Assembly (NCBI GenBank): GCA_043228905.1
Contig: JBHGNT010000014.1
Location: forward strand, 2,790,001-2,854,000
DNA: 64,000 nt
DNA from: Azolla caroliniana
Taxonomy: Eukaryota > Polypodiophyta
Direction: 5' to 3'
Shown here piece after piece: positions 12,446-21,491 of the stretch. The position numbers and the translations under genes were made by a program. The notes beneath the pieces are model-generated. The model searched no databases. It was given only the letters and a program-made list of their open reading frames with translations, and was not told the origin of the DNA. Within the stretch, counting starts at the first letter, position 1; each line of letters opens with the position of its first letter.

Positions 12446-15322
12446 CAGTGTTGCCTTTTGACGGCTAACATTGCCTGTCATGAGAACGGTATTCCAAAAA
12501 TTTTGCCCGTCAAATTGACGGTTTGTCAAAAAAAATGCCCTTCAAAAAGTAAATACATCGAATATTTGTACGAAACAATATATTATATCCTTCTATCCTT
12601 TGCATCTTTCCAAATTTCATGTACACGATCCCATTGTATTTCTTCAATGCGTGGCCCATTCAATGAGACTCGCATTAAATCATCTAAATGCTCTATATTC
12701 AATCGATTTCTTTTCATCTCTTTGATGAGATTTTGCTTAGAGAACCCTCTCTCACACGAAACTGTGCTAGAAGGAATAACCAAAGTAGCTTGCCATAATT
12801 TCATCAAATGAGGGAAACTATCTTGCCAATCCTTCATTTTGCAAAACATACGCCAAGCTTCATGCATAGTATAGCCTTCACAATTTAAACGTAAAGTGTC
12901 AACAAACCTATAGAGTTCCATTTCACAAGCCTTTGCATCATGTGAAATTTGAGGACATGCATTGACATCAACATTTGGCTGTAAGTGAGAAATCAAAATT
13001 CCCAACCATGTCTTTGCTTTACTATCCCTAATCACATCATCATCTGCATAATGGCATGGGCTGAATAATTTTGCTGCATTGAAGAGGCTTAAGTCAGGGA
13101 ATCTTGCATTTAGTCCATCAATAACATTTTGCACATAATTTTGAGATAGTTTAATACAACTTTCAAGTGATCCATCTATAAATGGCCTCATTCCCTTAGA
13201 TTTTGCAATATTGGGATTTGGATCATTTTGACTTGCTTTATCCATAGGAATTTGTTTGAAGTATAGTTCATGTCTATATGTAACGCCATCTTTATCCTCT
13301 ATTTCCAAAAACCCAACTTTAGAACATCTTAAGAACTTGGATAAATACATTGTTCCATCCGCAAATGTGTCATTTCTCAAGAAAGACCTCCGCAAATTAG
13401 AAATTGTAATATCAATTTCTGCACCAATTGAAGTTACATCCAAATTCTCTTTTTGAAGTTTCAAGCTCAAGATATTCATCAAATGCAACACATCAGCCAT
13501 CATACAAAAGCAAAATTGCACACTATAGATACAAGCTTTATTATACCACTCGTTTAAGTTCTCTTTCTTCCAAATAGTAAGTATTGCAGGCATTATACTC
13601 ACTAGTCTTTCCATGACTTGACCACGTGACAACCAACGAATATTATGAATTTGTAATGGTCTATGAGCATCCAATTGCATTTGTTCCAAGAGCTCTAAAA
13701 TTTCATGTGTCCTTTTGGTACTATTGTTAGCCCATGCATATACCTTATTTGCAATTTTTTCTACAAGAATGAGCTCAGGGATATCTTTAGATACATCTGA
13801 AATAACCAATGCTTCTCTATGAGCAATACAATGTACACCAACCAAATTTGGGATATCATTTTTCATTAATGTTACTGTTCCAATTTCACTACCAATCATT
13901 GATGATGCACCATCAGTTGCCAATCCGATCAACTTGTTCATGTTGAGGCATCGATCGCCTAATAGATGCTTAACATGTTCATATATAGTTCTACCTTTAC
14001 CATTGGGAATTTTCAGCAAACCCATATATTCAGTTTGCTTAGGCCCACAACCACCACATTGCAAATATGTAACATACATAATGAGATGCAACTCTAATCC
14101 ATTGTCAGTACTTTCATCTAGCATCAAAGAGTAGTATGGGGAATTTATTAGGTTTGAGCTTTGAATTTCTAGAAGATATTTCCCGAAGGCAACCAAAAAT
14201 TCATATCCCCCATATCTACTAGTATAAGATATATAATCATGTTGCTTAGGCATATTAGGCACCTCTAGTAGCACAGCCAAATCACATAATTCTTGGTATG
14301 TAGCGATAGACAAATCTTTTTTTGCAATAAAGTACATGAGTTTCATTGTTGTTATGACCTTATTTTTGTTAATATCATCTAATTGTGATACATGCTTTGG
14401 GATGGACATTGCTTTCCCTTCAACATCACATATCCACTTTGATGCACATAATTTATGACCACTTGAGTTGACATGGGTCAAAATTGCATCAAGTTGCAAA
14501 GTAATGCATCCAGAACCAAGACCCCAAGGCCCAGGACTAGCGTATTTCTCACACCATGCACATTTCATTAATGTTTTGTCTCCTTGCACAATGCATCTTA
14601 TCCATGGGAATTTATCTCTCCATGCTTCACGGAATTTTCTCTTAGGCTTTTCTTTAGTTATATTAGAGGAACAACTCTCTCGAGTTAAACTCTCTAAATC
14701 AGTCCCAAACATATCCATATCCTCATTTAAATCATTGTTTAGATTTATGTCATTGGTATCGTTGGGTGGTTTCCATGCAAACATCGCACTGATGGTTCGT
14801 TGGTTTTTTCTTTTAGGAGCCATAATTATTCTGAATAAGAAGAAATGGGTCATGTAAGAAAAGATCATACCATCAGTTCAAAACAATCACTAGCATCATT
14901 AAACCCATACATATTAGTTATGACCTGTTGGGCAATGAGATTTTACATGAATATAATTCCCAAACTTTTGCCCTTAAAGAGGAGAGCAATACTAGTTTTG
15001 ATGGACTAGTAAAAGAATTTGGGTGGATCAGAACAACAAGGGTTTGAAGTGGAGCATCGGGAATAGGAAAAAAGTCAATGGACGAGGCTCAAACTCAGAT
15101 GTTAAGGTGTGAATGGGGGGGGAGTCACGTATTAGAATTTAGAACAAAAATACGAAGGGTATCAGCTGTAATTACGTGATACTACACCAAAGGGTATTTT
15201 GTAATAATATTAACCCAATAACAGATATTATTCTTCCAAATTCTAAAGGGTGTTTTATGAAAACGTAAAAATGAAGGCTTAAAATTTCATAATACCGTCA
15301 AATTTTACTAAGACCAATACTA
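12446..15322 (-). mobile_element. Possible hAT element boundaries
   Basis: The transposase ORF is flanked on the left by CAGTGTTGCC, a hAT-like terminus. On the right, read inward on the minus strand, is TAGTATTGGT, which matches at 7 of 10 positions including two transitions. Both ends also carry subterminal CCGTCAA motifs, including the palindrome CCGTCAAATTGACGG near 12509. No 8-bp target duplication is visible, so the limits are tentative. Confidence 0.3.
12583..14823 (-). CDS. hAT-superfamily transposase with BED-type zinc finger (ZNF862/KIAA1586-like)
   Basis: hAT transposases cut and paste DNA elements with short inverted repeats. The ORF is uninterrupted (746 codons from MAPKRK). An upstream in-frame ATG at 14868 exists, but the N-terminus from 14823 is basic and fits the family better. 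Order: BED-like finger (CAWC ... HVNSSGH, about residues 75-120); RNase H-like catalytic core with LDESTD near residue 234 and GLATDGASSM further on; then HCIAHREAL; and a C-terminal hAT dimerisation region (IPSSTVSCERGFS, near residue 685). The full length and lack of stops suggest a young insertion or a domesticated gene. Animal and plant members of this subgroup include host-retained copies, so both remain possible. Confidence 0.8.
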   Translation of the reverse strand: MAPKRKNQRTISAMFAWKPPNDTNDINLNNDLNEDMDMFGTDLESLTRESCSSNITKEKPKRKFREAWRDKFPWIRCIVQGDKTLMKCAWCEKYASPGPWGLGSGCITLQLDAILTHVNSSGHKLCASKWICDVEGKAMSIPKHVSQLDDINKNKVITTMKLMYFIAKKDLSIATYQELCDLAVLLEVPNMPKQHDYISYTSRYGGYEFLVAFGKYLLEIQSSNLINSPYYSLMLDESTDNGLELHLIMYVTYLQCGGCGPKQTEYMGLLKIPNGKGRTIYEHVKHLLGDRCLNMNKLIGLATDGASSMIGSEIGTVTLMKNDIPNLVGVHCIAHREALVISDVSKDIPELILVEKIANKVYAWANNSTKRTHEILELLEQMQLDAHRPLQIHNIRWLSRGQVMERLVSIMPAILTIWKKENLNEWYNKACIYSVQFCFCMMADVLHLMNILSLKLQKENLDVTSIGAEIDITISNLRRSFLRNDTFADGTMYLSKFLRCSKVGFLEIEDKDGVTYRHELYFKQIPMDKASQNDPNPNIAKSKGMRPFIDGSLESCIKLSQNYVQNVIDGLNARFPDLSLFNAAKLFSPCHYADDDVIRDSKAKTWLGILISHLQPNVDVNACPQISHDAKACEMELYRFVDTLRLNCEGYTMHEAWRMFCKMKDWQDSFPHLMKLWQATLVIPSSTVSCERGFSKQNLIKEMKRNRLNIEHLDDLMRVSLNGPRIEEIQWDRVHEIWKDAKDRRI

Positions 15323-15465
15323 TAGTAGTATAGTCCTAGGTAGTAGGAACAAATTGTTCAAGTTGCATTGGGAGTGTAGGAATTTGGAAGGCTCACATAT
15401 GTCACTAATAACTATGTGTGTAACAAAAAGGTAAAAAAACTAATAGAGTCTAAATTATGAATCTT

Positions 15466-15532
15466 TACTTCCCTTTTCCCCCCTTTTCCCCCTTTTCCCC
15501 CATTTTCCCCCATTTTCCCCCATTTTCCCTGT
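15466..15532. repeat. C-rich tandem repeat (CCCCC(A)TTTT)n
   Basis: Six or so copies of a 9-10 bp unit CCCCCATTTT or CCCCTTTT lie in tandem. The minus strand carries regularly spaced G-runs that could form a G-quadruplex. Confidence 0.7.
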
Positions 15533-15640
15533 TTGTTCGTTGCTCCCTCAGCCCTGCACCTTGCTGGAAGCTTGTTGCTCGTTGCCAGCTACTCATAGAT
15601 TCAACATCTCCTGCAGCAGTCCTCCTCAACCATCTAAGGT

Positions 15641-15682
<42 letters not shown>
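15641..15682. repeat. (CT)n microsatellite
   Basis: About 20 CT dinucleotides lie between the C-rich repeat and the minus-strand ORF at 15875. Confidence 0.8.
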
Positions 15683-15685
<3 letters not shown>

Positions 15686-15874
15686 ATCCATTTTTGCTGC
15701 TAGTCTTTCCAGAATGACTGATATCATCTGAATAGTTGTGATTATTCATTCCTGTCTTATATGGTTGTGATATGTGCATCACTCGTAGACCTGAACACTG
15801 CCAAACAAAAATTCCAAGAAGCGATTCAAGTCACCATTATATGTAGATGGATCCGGAGGCTTTTATATTTCAAT

Positions 15875-16654
15875 TTATGACTTTGACAACCTTTCAATTG
15901 CACCTTTCATACTTGGAACCTCTTTACAATTGAGCATCTGATCCCCGCTAAGTAGACGTTGTTGTACTCTATGTAGCCGCATGTTACTAACACATAACGC
16001 AATTTTGAATGCAACTCTACATATCTGTTGCGCATGGAAGATATAATACTCGAATGATACTTTGATCCCCGTACATTTGTCAGATACTAGTTGCATATGT
16101 GACCCGAGGTAAGTGTCTTGCTCATCACTGGTTATCGAAAAATAGTATCGCCTTAATTCTCGCAACTTTGATTTTCCAATCATAGACATACAACCACGGG
16201 CACAACATATTTTTTTGACATCAAATCCAATTTGTTTATCTGATGTCACCAAGCTAAATCTAGCGAGACGAATTCTTCGTGGGATTCTTCTAATATGCAT
16301 AGGGCTCCCAGATTTCTCTTCCTGCATAGAGGTTGGTGTAACCTTGTTACAGTCTAATTCTCTGTTGTGACCATCGCCAATGTTATTCAATGTTTCCTGG
16401 GCACTTCCTTCATTCTCGGTATCTTTATTAATATCGTATTCTTCAATAGAGAACTCTTCACATGTGTCATTATTTACATTCCCTGTAGATGAGCTCAGAC
16501 AATATTCTTCGATAGAATATGGTGAGTCGGTCGACAGACAATATTCTTCAATCGAATATGGTGACTCTGTTGACAAACAATACTCTTCAGTAGAAAACGA
16601 TGGGTCTGATGACAAACAATATTCTTCAATCGAGAACGGTGAATCTTCACTCAT
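15875..16654 (-). CDS. Unrecognised protein with four N-terminal 13-residue repeats and a Cys-rich transposon-like segment
   Basis: This 259-codon ORF starts with four tandem copies of a 13-residue acidic unit, core SIEEYCLS followed by S/T-D/E-SP-Y/F, plus a fifth partial SIEEYD. The middle is basic (RRIPRRIRLARFS). The C-terminal half has CCARGCMSMIGKSKLRELRRYY ... DEQDTYLGSHMQL and then QQICRVAFKIALCVSNMRLHRVQQ. That spacing resembles the N-terminal part of large transposon-encoded proteins seen in animals, algae and plants, whose function I do not know. No catalytic domain follows, so it is either a truncated relic or a small host protein. It is transcribed away from the ParB/methyltransferase gene, with about 0.7 kb between the probable promoters. 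Confidence 0.4.
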   Translation of the reverse strand: MSEDSPFSIEEYCLSSDPSFSTEEYCLSTESPYSIEEYCLSTDSPYSIEEYCLSSSTGNVNNDTCEEFSIEEYDINKDTENEGSAQETLNNIGDGHNRELDCNKVTPTSMQEEKSGSPMHIRRIPRRIRLARFSLVTSDKQIGFDVKKICCARGCMSMIGKSKLRELRRYYFSITSDEQDTYLGSHMQLVSDKCTGIKVSFEYYIFHAQQICRVAFKIALCVSNMRLHRVQQRLLSGDQMLNCKEVPSMKGAIERLSKS

Positions 16655-16954
16655 GGCTTAAGGTCTAGATAGGGCTCTCTAAGTTATGTGCTTAGGGTAA
16701 GGAAAAAAACTAATAAGCTCCTCTCTAAACATATACTCCTCTCTAAACATAAACTTCTCTCTAAACAAAAGCCAAATCAATAGAATGTCTATATTATGTA
16801 ATATTCTATTAATACAATACATCAAAAAATTATTTTTAATAAAGTAATTATACTTAAAATATCAATTATTATATAAACTAGATCTATATGAAGTTAAATC
16901 AAGTAAAATCTAAAACTAATCATTAACAAGCCATGAATATGTTGGATTAATGTT

Positions 16955-17135
16955 AAAATCATTGGCTAATTAATGGCACCCATTTTGATATAGAACGTCT
17001 CACTCATTGGTTCTTTAATGCTCACCATTTTAAATATTAGACTTATCAATCATTGGTTAATTCATGCCAACATCTTTAATACATAGCATTTGAGAGTCAT
17101 AAAAATTGTTGCTTTTAGTAATCAATCATTGGTAC
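16955..17135. promoter_or_regulatory. Cluster of four ATTGG (inverted CCAAT) motifs
   Basis: Diverged copies of a unit like AATCATTGGTTAATTCATGCC occur near 16957, 17004, 17049 and 17126. They lie in the space shared by the minus-strand ORF and the ParB/methyltransferase promoter. CCAAT boxes bind NF-Y factors, but a regulatory role here is inferred only from position. Confidence 0.3.
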
Positions 17136-17355
17136 ATTCATGAACCTCTATCATTGTCTCCTTCATAACCTTTGAAGTCATTGTAGGTTGTTATGACTAT
17201 AAAAGATTGATCAATATGTTAGTTTGACTTTGTAATCATTAATACAATCATAAGTTACTCTAGTTAATGTGACTATGGTTACCAACTAACTATCCTCAAA
17301 GTTACCAACCTTGGTTAAGGTGACTATGGTTACTTTAACCAATGTGGTCAATCCC

Positions 17356-17363
17356 TATAAATA
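17356..17363 (+). promoter_or_regulatory. TATA box of the ParB/methyltransferase gene
   Basis: TATAAATA is followed about 30 bp later by CACTCACAAGAGCG, a likely transcription start. The first good ATG (17507, ATGTCTTCAAAGAG) lies 150 bp downstream. The GC-containing leader is rich in GAGCACACA repeats. Confidence 0.55.
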
Positions 17364-17506
17364 GGAAGACCTTGTCATATTTCACTCACAAGAGCGTACA
17401 GAGCGTACAGAGCACACAGAACGTAGAGAGCACACAAAGCACACAAAGCACACAGAGCACAAAGCACGAAAGCGCGATCTCCGCCTCCACGTCCACACGA
17501 TCAACC

Positions 17507-17541
17507 ATGTCTTCAAAGAGAATCGAGCGCGAGGACTCCAG
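17507..17541 (+). CDS. Probable first coding exon of the ParB/methyltransferase gene
   Basis: The short exon encodes MSSKRIEREDSR and ends in phase 2 at a donor (CCAG|GTAGGC). The matching acceptor is TTAAATAG at 18263. After that junction the frame runs 13 more codons and stops at TAA 18304. The downstream main frame is open back to 18273, so a one-base frameshift between about 18270 and 18300 would join this exon to the ParB ORF. Otherwise it is an upstream ORF. Confidence 0.4.
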
Positions 17542-17591
17542 GTAGGCCTCTGACACTGTGGACATTTTTGTAAATATGTTTCGTCACTCAA

Positions 17592-17820
17592 GAACTCGAT
17601 ACGCCGTATCGAGTTCATGTATACAATACAAACTTTATACATGAACTCGATATGGTGTATCGAGTTCATAATTTGTTTTTGCTTTTTAAACACGAACTCG
17701 ATACGCCGTATCGAGTTCCCGTTTAAAAAGCAAAGAAAGTAGAGGAACTCGATACGGCGTATCGAGTTCCCGTTTAAAGTTTAGGATTTAAACAGGAACT
17801 CGATACGCCGTATCGAGTTC
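17592..17820. repeat. Array of five 25-bp palindromes with exact 51-bp period
   Basis: Palindromes occupy 17592-17616, 17643-17667, 17694-17718, 17745-17769 and 17796-17820. Each has arms GAACTCGATACG and CGTATCGAGTTC around one central base (C, G, C, G, C). Four have perfect arms. The second differs by two C-to-T changes, both at CpG. Starts are separated by exactly 51 bp, with four 26-bp spacers that are mostly unlike each other. Around the third palindrome the dyad extends outward, TTTGCTTTTTAAAC on the left pairing with GTTTAAAAAGCAAA on the right. The array lies in the presumed first intron of a gene encoding a ParB-fold protein and a DNA methyltransferase. Binding or methylation sites for the gene's own product are an attractive but unproven reading. 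Confidence 0.92.
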
Positions 17821-18362
17821 CTGTATAAAAGAAGGCTCTAAGAGAGAAAAATTGTGTTTTTGGGGTAACAAATAATTATGGGGTGGAAAAGATATCAAAT
17901 TGTCTGGCAAAATCAGTCTTTTTTATGTTGACTTTCCTTACTTTAAAAAAAAAACATGCTCTAATAATAGGTGTTTTATGACCTACTTTAGCTTAAAATA
18001 GTAGAAAATGATCCACAAATTGCCTTTACGATAGCAAATTCTCCTCAATACAGGTTTGGAATCTATATAAGTCATACCTACTATTTAAAAGAATATATAA
18101 CCCTGTTTACTTATTACGATATATATTTTCTAGGTTGAATAGCCCTGCCTATAATAGATTTTTGAATATAGGACTGCTAGTGGGAACTGTTCTTCATGTT
18201 AATATACAACCTTAATCTACGTGACTACCTAACTTATGTTTTTGCATATACTTTCTTAAATAGGTCGTTTGAGAACCTGTCGGACCGACCCGTGAAGAAA
18301 AAATAAAGCTACGCATACAAGGTTCTCCAATCGAAGCCCAGACCAAGGTAGCTCCTGAGACC

Positions 18363-20294
18363 ATGAAGAGAGGAAAAAAGCTTCTCTTTAACGAAGAGAC
18401 AAAATCTCAGCCACATAGTGATGTTAGCCAAAAGAAACTTGTCGCCGCTACTGGAGGTGAAGACCTTCCTGACCGAGATCTAACGGACAAGGAATGGTGT
18501 ATGCAATATGTCGACTCAAAGAAAAAAGTCGTATTGTATACAACAAAGAAGAAGGGTGAGGGGCAGCTTGGAAAGGAAACCCCATTTATGTATGGCCGTA
18601 TTCTACGATTTGACTACGAAGATGTAGATTCGGCCAACATACTGGTAATGATAGAGTGCTCCAAGGGGGTACGTAAAGTGTTCCTTTCAGAAGACCTTTT
18701 AGTAAAGGAATCTTGTGGGCCAGAAGCGTTCAAAAAAGCACTTGATAGCTCACAAAACCTTATTGTTACCTTGAGGCCTTATATACAAGGCCATGTAACT
18801 CTAAGAGATGAAGTGCCCTCCCCATTGAAGGCCACAAAAAGGGTATTCAAAGTCCAGTCAAGACCACCAAAGAAGAAGACAACCAAAATGTCGGATACGG
18901 ATTCAACAAGTGAAAACGAAGAGGAGGATAATAAGGGGACGCCAGGAGCTGAGCTGGCCTCGGGTGTTTTGTCATCCGAGCAGAATAAGATAACGAGAGA
19001 GTTAATGCAACGGAAACTGGTCAGGAAAGGGCAAGTGTTTAATTTGCCTATAACACACATCCATCGGCCCCCTATTGATGAAAAAACAGGTCGACGACCA
19101 CTTGAGATTAGAGAGCCACACCGCATGCATGTTCAAAATCTCAAGAAAAAAATGAAAATTAATCCTCATGCCACTGTGGTGCCTTTTATTGTTATGGTAG
19201 ATCCTGAAGAATGTGAAACCATTGAAGATTTTGATATTAGAAAGCATGATCAATATAATTATTTTGTCATTGGTGGATCGCATTCAGCAGAGGCACGTCG
19301 GCAACTTGTGAGAGAACATCCAACAACTTTCTTCTTCAAGTATGCCGAGTGCAAAATTTATGTTGGGCTCACAACCGAAGAGGCTAAGCTGTTGGCATGG
19401 GACCATAATAATGATAATGACTATAGGCAGAAAATGTCGTCCATTGAGCGTATACGGTTCTTCCACCACGAGTATTTAGACGTGAAACAAAAGTTTGGTG
19501 TGAAGTTACATCCAGGCCTTCGACGTCAATGTCTGCATGAAGTCGGCATTGTGGTAGATGATAATGCTAGGTCCGATGGTCTTCGAAAGTATGAGTCTTG
19601 GTTTCAATTGGCGTTTAGAGATGGAGAAGTATGGGACCTACAAGATCAAATCTTCTCAATGTGGGAGAATAAGGAGGTAAAGGGTCAACGACAAAAGAAA
19701 TGTAGGGTTGACCCTCAACTAGAGTTAAAGTCACAAGCCGCCAAGAAAATTGACTTGACAATTGAAGAAGCGGCAGACGACATGAAGCTGTCTCTATGGA
19801 GAGCGATGCAAGGTATTAAGGACGAGCAGCTTCTTGTGTCGGTTTTGTCAAGGGTTGTGGCGAAAGATTTAAGCCTTGAAGAAATGGTCACTGAGTTCAA
19901 TAAGTAAGTCTTTCAAATACTGAAATTGTAGTCTATCTGGTGTAATTCAAAGTTCTAATCTTGATTTCTAATTTTACAGTCATAAGGTGTACATGAAGAT
20001 CCAAGAAGTTATGATGAAACAACTTGGATGTATAACTTGGGGACAAGTGACCGAGGATTATCCTCTAACGTCTTCGTATAAGGCGTTATCAGAGTATTTT
20101 ATTGCATTCAAGGATTGGGTTAGTATTCATGGTTTTTCATTACCCTTTCATCATATGTAGAGCTTGTATAATAATACCTGATGTCCTATTGCTTCTATTA
20201 GAAACCGTGTCGAGGCAAGAAACAAGGAGAAGTTAAGGATATACACGATTTCCCTACATCCTTCCTTGCACATCTCGAGCGAGCCAGAAAATAA
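18363..20294 (+). CDS. ParB/Srx-fold domain protein (5' part of a ParB-methyltransferase gene)
   Basis: Exons 18363-19903, 19980-20118 and 20202-20294 (in-frame TAA) have consistent GT-AG phases. Residues about 45-125 form a small beta-rich region (WCMQYVDSKKKVVLYTT, then MIECSKGVRKVFLSEDLL) that I do not recognise; a chromatin-reader-like SH3 fold is possible. A basic/acidic linker follows. Residues about 223-380 fit the ParB N-terminal fold: VFNLPITHIHRPPID, LKKKM...PFIVMV, YFVIGGSHSAEARRQL (the GxHRxxA-type nucleotide motif, near residue 304), then TEEAKLLAWDHNNDND and SSIERIRFFHHE. In bacteria and phages this domain binds nucleotide and DNA and is often joined to DNA methyltransferases. 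The frame continues through the stop for ten codons into ATG 20325 and the methyltransferase, so the two were probably one polypeptide. Confidence 0.72.
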
Positions 20295-20324
20295 AAGGAT
20301 CGTCGCTTAGTCAAGGCGTACGAA

Positions 20325-21491
20325 ATGGAGGAAGATGGCTCCTTTAAAAAATTTAGCCACAAAAAAGATATTACGAGAGATCTTTACTACAATGTGGTTT
20401 GCGGTGATGTCATCGACTTGATCCAGAAGGTGCCAAAGAAGGAATATACGCTAATGATTGCGGATATTCCTTACGGATTTCGAATGGCTGGGTCATCATA
20501 CGACGATGAACCATTTAGGTTTAAACAATTGGAGAAGATGGTCAAGAATTTCGCTGAGCTAACGACCGCATCCTTGTGGCGAATAGTTGTCTTTCATAGT
20601 ATGGACCAAGGGTACTCGGTAGCTCAAGCTTTGAGATCTCGTTGCCATGGCATCGAGAACCTTGCATGGTAAGGATTATTTATAGGTGTCTTTCACTATA
20701 TTGCATTTCTTAAGGTTGTTGAATCTATTCTTAACTCAATGAATTATTTTTTATAGGATCAAGACCAATGTAAATAGAGGGCCAACTTTTCGGTTCGTTA
20801 ATGCCATTGAATACATAACGGTTGGCTACTTCGATGAAATTAAGAAACAGAGAATCAAAGAGCATTCTAATGAAGTGGGAGGTTCAAATCTGTTGGTATA
20901 TCCAACAGTGACACGGAAATTGCGACATGTCACCACGACAAAACGGGGACTTGTCAACCCATACCAAAAACCTCAACAACTTATGATGCGCTTGATCGAG
21001 ATGTTTTCTGTCGAAGGAGACTGGATATTAGATCTCTTTTCTGGCATAGGTATTCCTCGAACTAGGGTAATGATCTTGAGATAACCAATCCCTTTTTTTT
21101 CGTTTGACAACTAAATCTTCTTCTTACTTACATCACAGGAACTACGTCTGCATGTGCATTGAAGCTGTTTAGAAATACAGTTGCATTGGAGAAGGACGAG
21201 GACCAAGTTATATTTATTAATATGCGGATTAAGGCTTTGTGGGAGTGCCCAGACTAGGATGAGGAGGTCGGTGCAAAGAACCTCGCCAATACAGAAAGGT
21301 TTCAACCTGCTTCGCGAGAGCCTATTCCTCCGTTAGCCGGTGAACCGGGGGAGCTAATAGAGCTTGATGATGAGCTTATAGAAGATATTTCGTTGGCTCG
21401 GCTAACAGGGGAAACCAATGCACGTATAGCCGAAGACAGTTCTACACAAGATGATGAAGAAAATGACGTTGATGAATTGATTGCTATGTAA
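20325..21491 (+). CDS. Beta-class DNA methyltransferase (N4-cytosine or N6-adenine type), interrupted by an in-frame TAG
   Basis: It would transfer methyl from S-adenosylmethionine to an exocyclic amino group in DNA. Exons: 20325-20668 (in frame with 20202 onward), 20757-21049, 21139-21491. Motif order defines the beta class. Catalytic motif IV comes first (MIADIPYGF, nucleotides 20457-20480; DIPY replaces the usual DPPY or SPPY). The NPYQKP element of motif X is next, then motif I for cofactor binding, DLFSGIGTT, split by the last intron. LEKDEDQ matches the acidic strand after motif I. A TAG at 21255-21257 cuts the frame after the fold is essentially complete. The same frame then runs 77 codons to TAA 21489 as an acidic tail (ELIELDDELIEDI), so loss of that tail alone might be tolerated. 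Target base and sequence cannot be deduced. Confidence 0.72.

Larger units (their letters stand above)
17507..21491 (+). pseudogene. Whole ParB-methyltransferase gene, with probable frameshift and two in-frame stops
   Basis: Read as a unit, the locus has a TATA promoter, a leader exon, an intron with the palindrome array, then five exons with ordinary plant splice sites. Lesions are a likely one-base shift near 18270-18300, TAA at 20292 and TAG at 21255. Both stops differ from glutamine codons by one C-to-T change. Everything between is well preserved, so inactivation is recent, or the gene is expressed as two proteins. Spliceosomal introns rule out bacterial contamination. Ultimate origin from bacteria, phage or a large DNA virus is inferred from the domain pair. 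Confidence 0.55.

Noticed and set aside
17592-17820. CRISPR-like geometry (25-bp repeats, 26-bp spacers)
   Set aside because: Repeats are full palindromes, two spacers are partly reverse complements of each other, there are no cas genes, and the locus is a plant nuclear intron.
18363-21491. Bacterial contamination or chimeric assembly for the ParB-methyltransferase genes
   Set aside because: The coding region is interrupted by several short AT-rich introns with GT-AG ends in consistent phases, and base composition matches the surrounding plant DNA.
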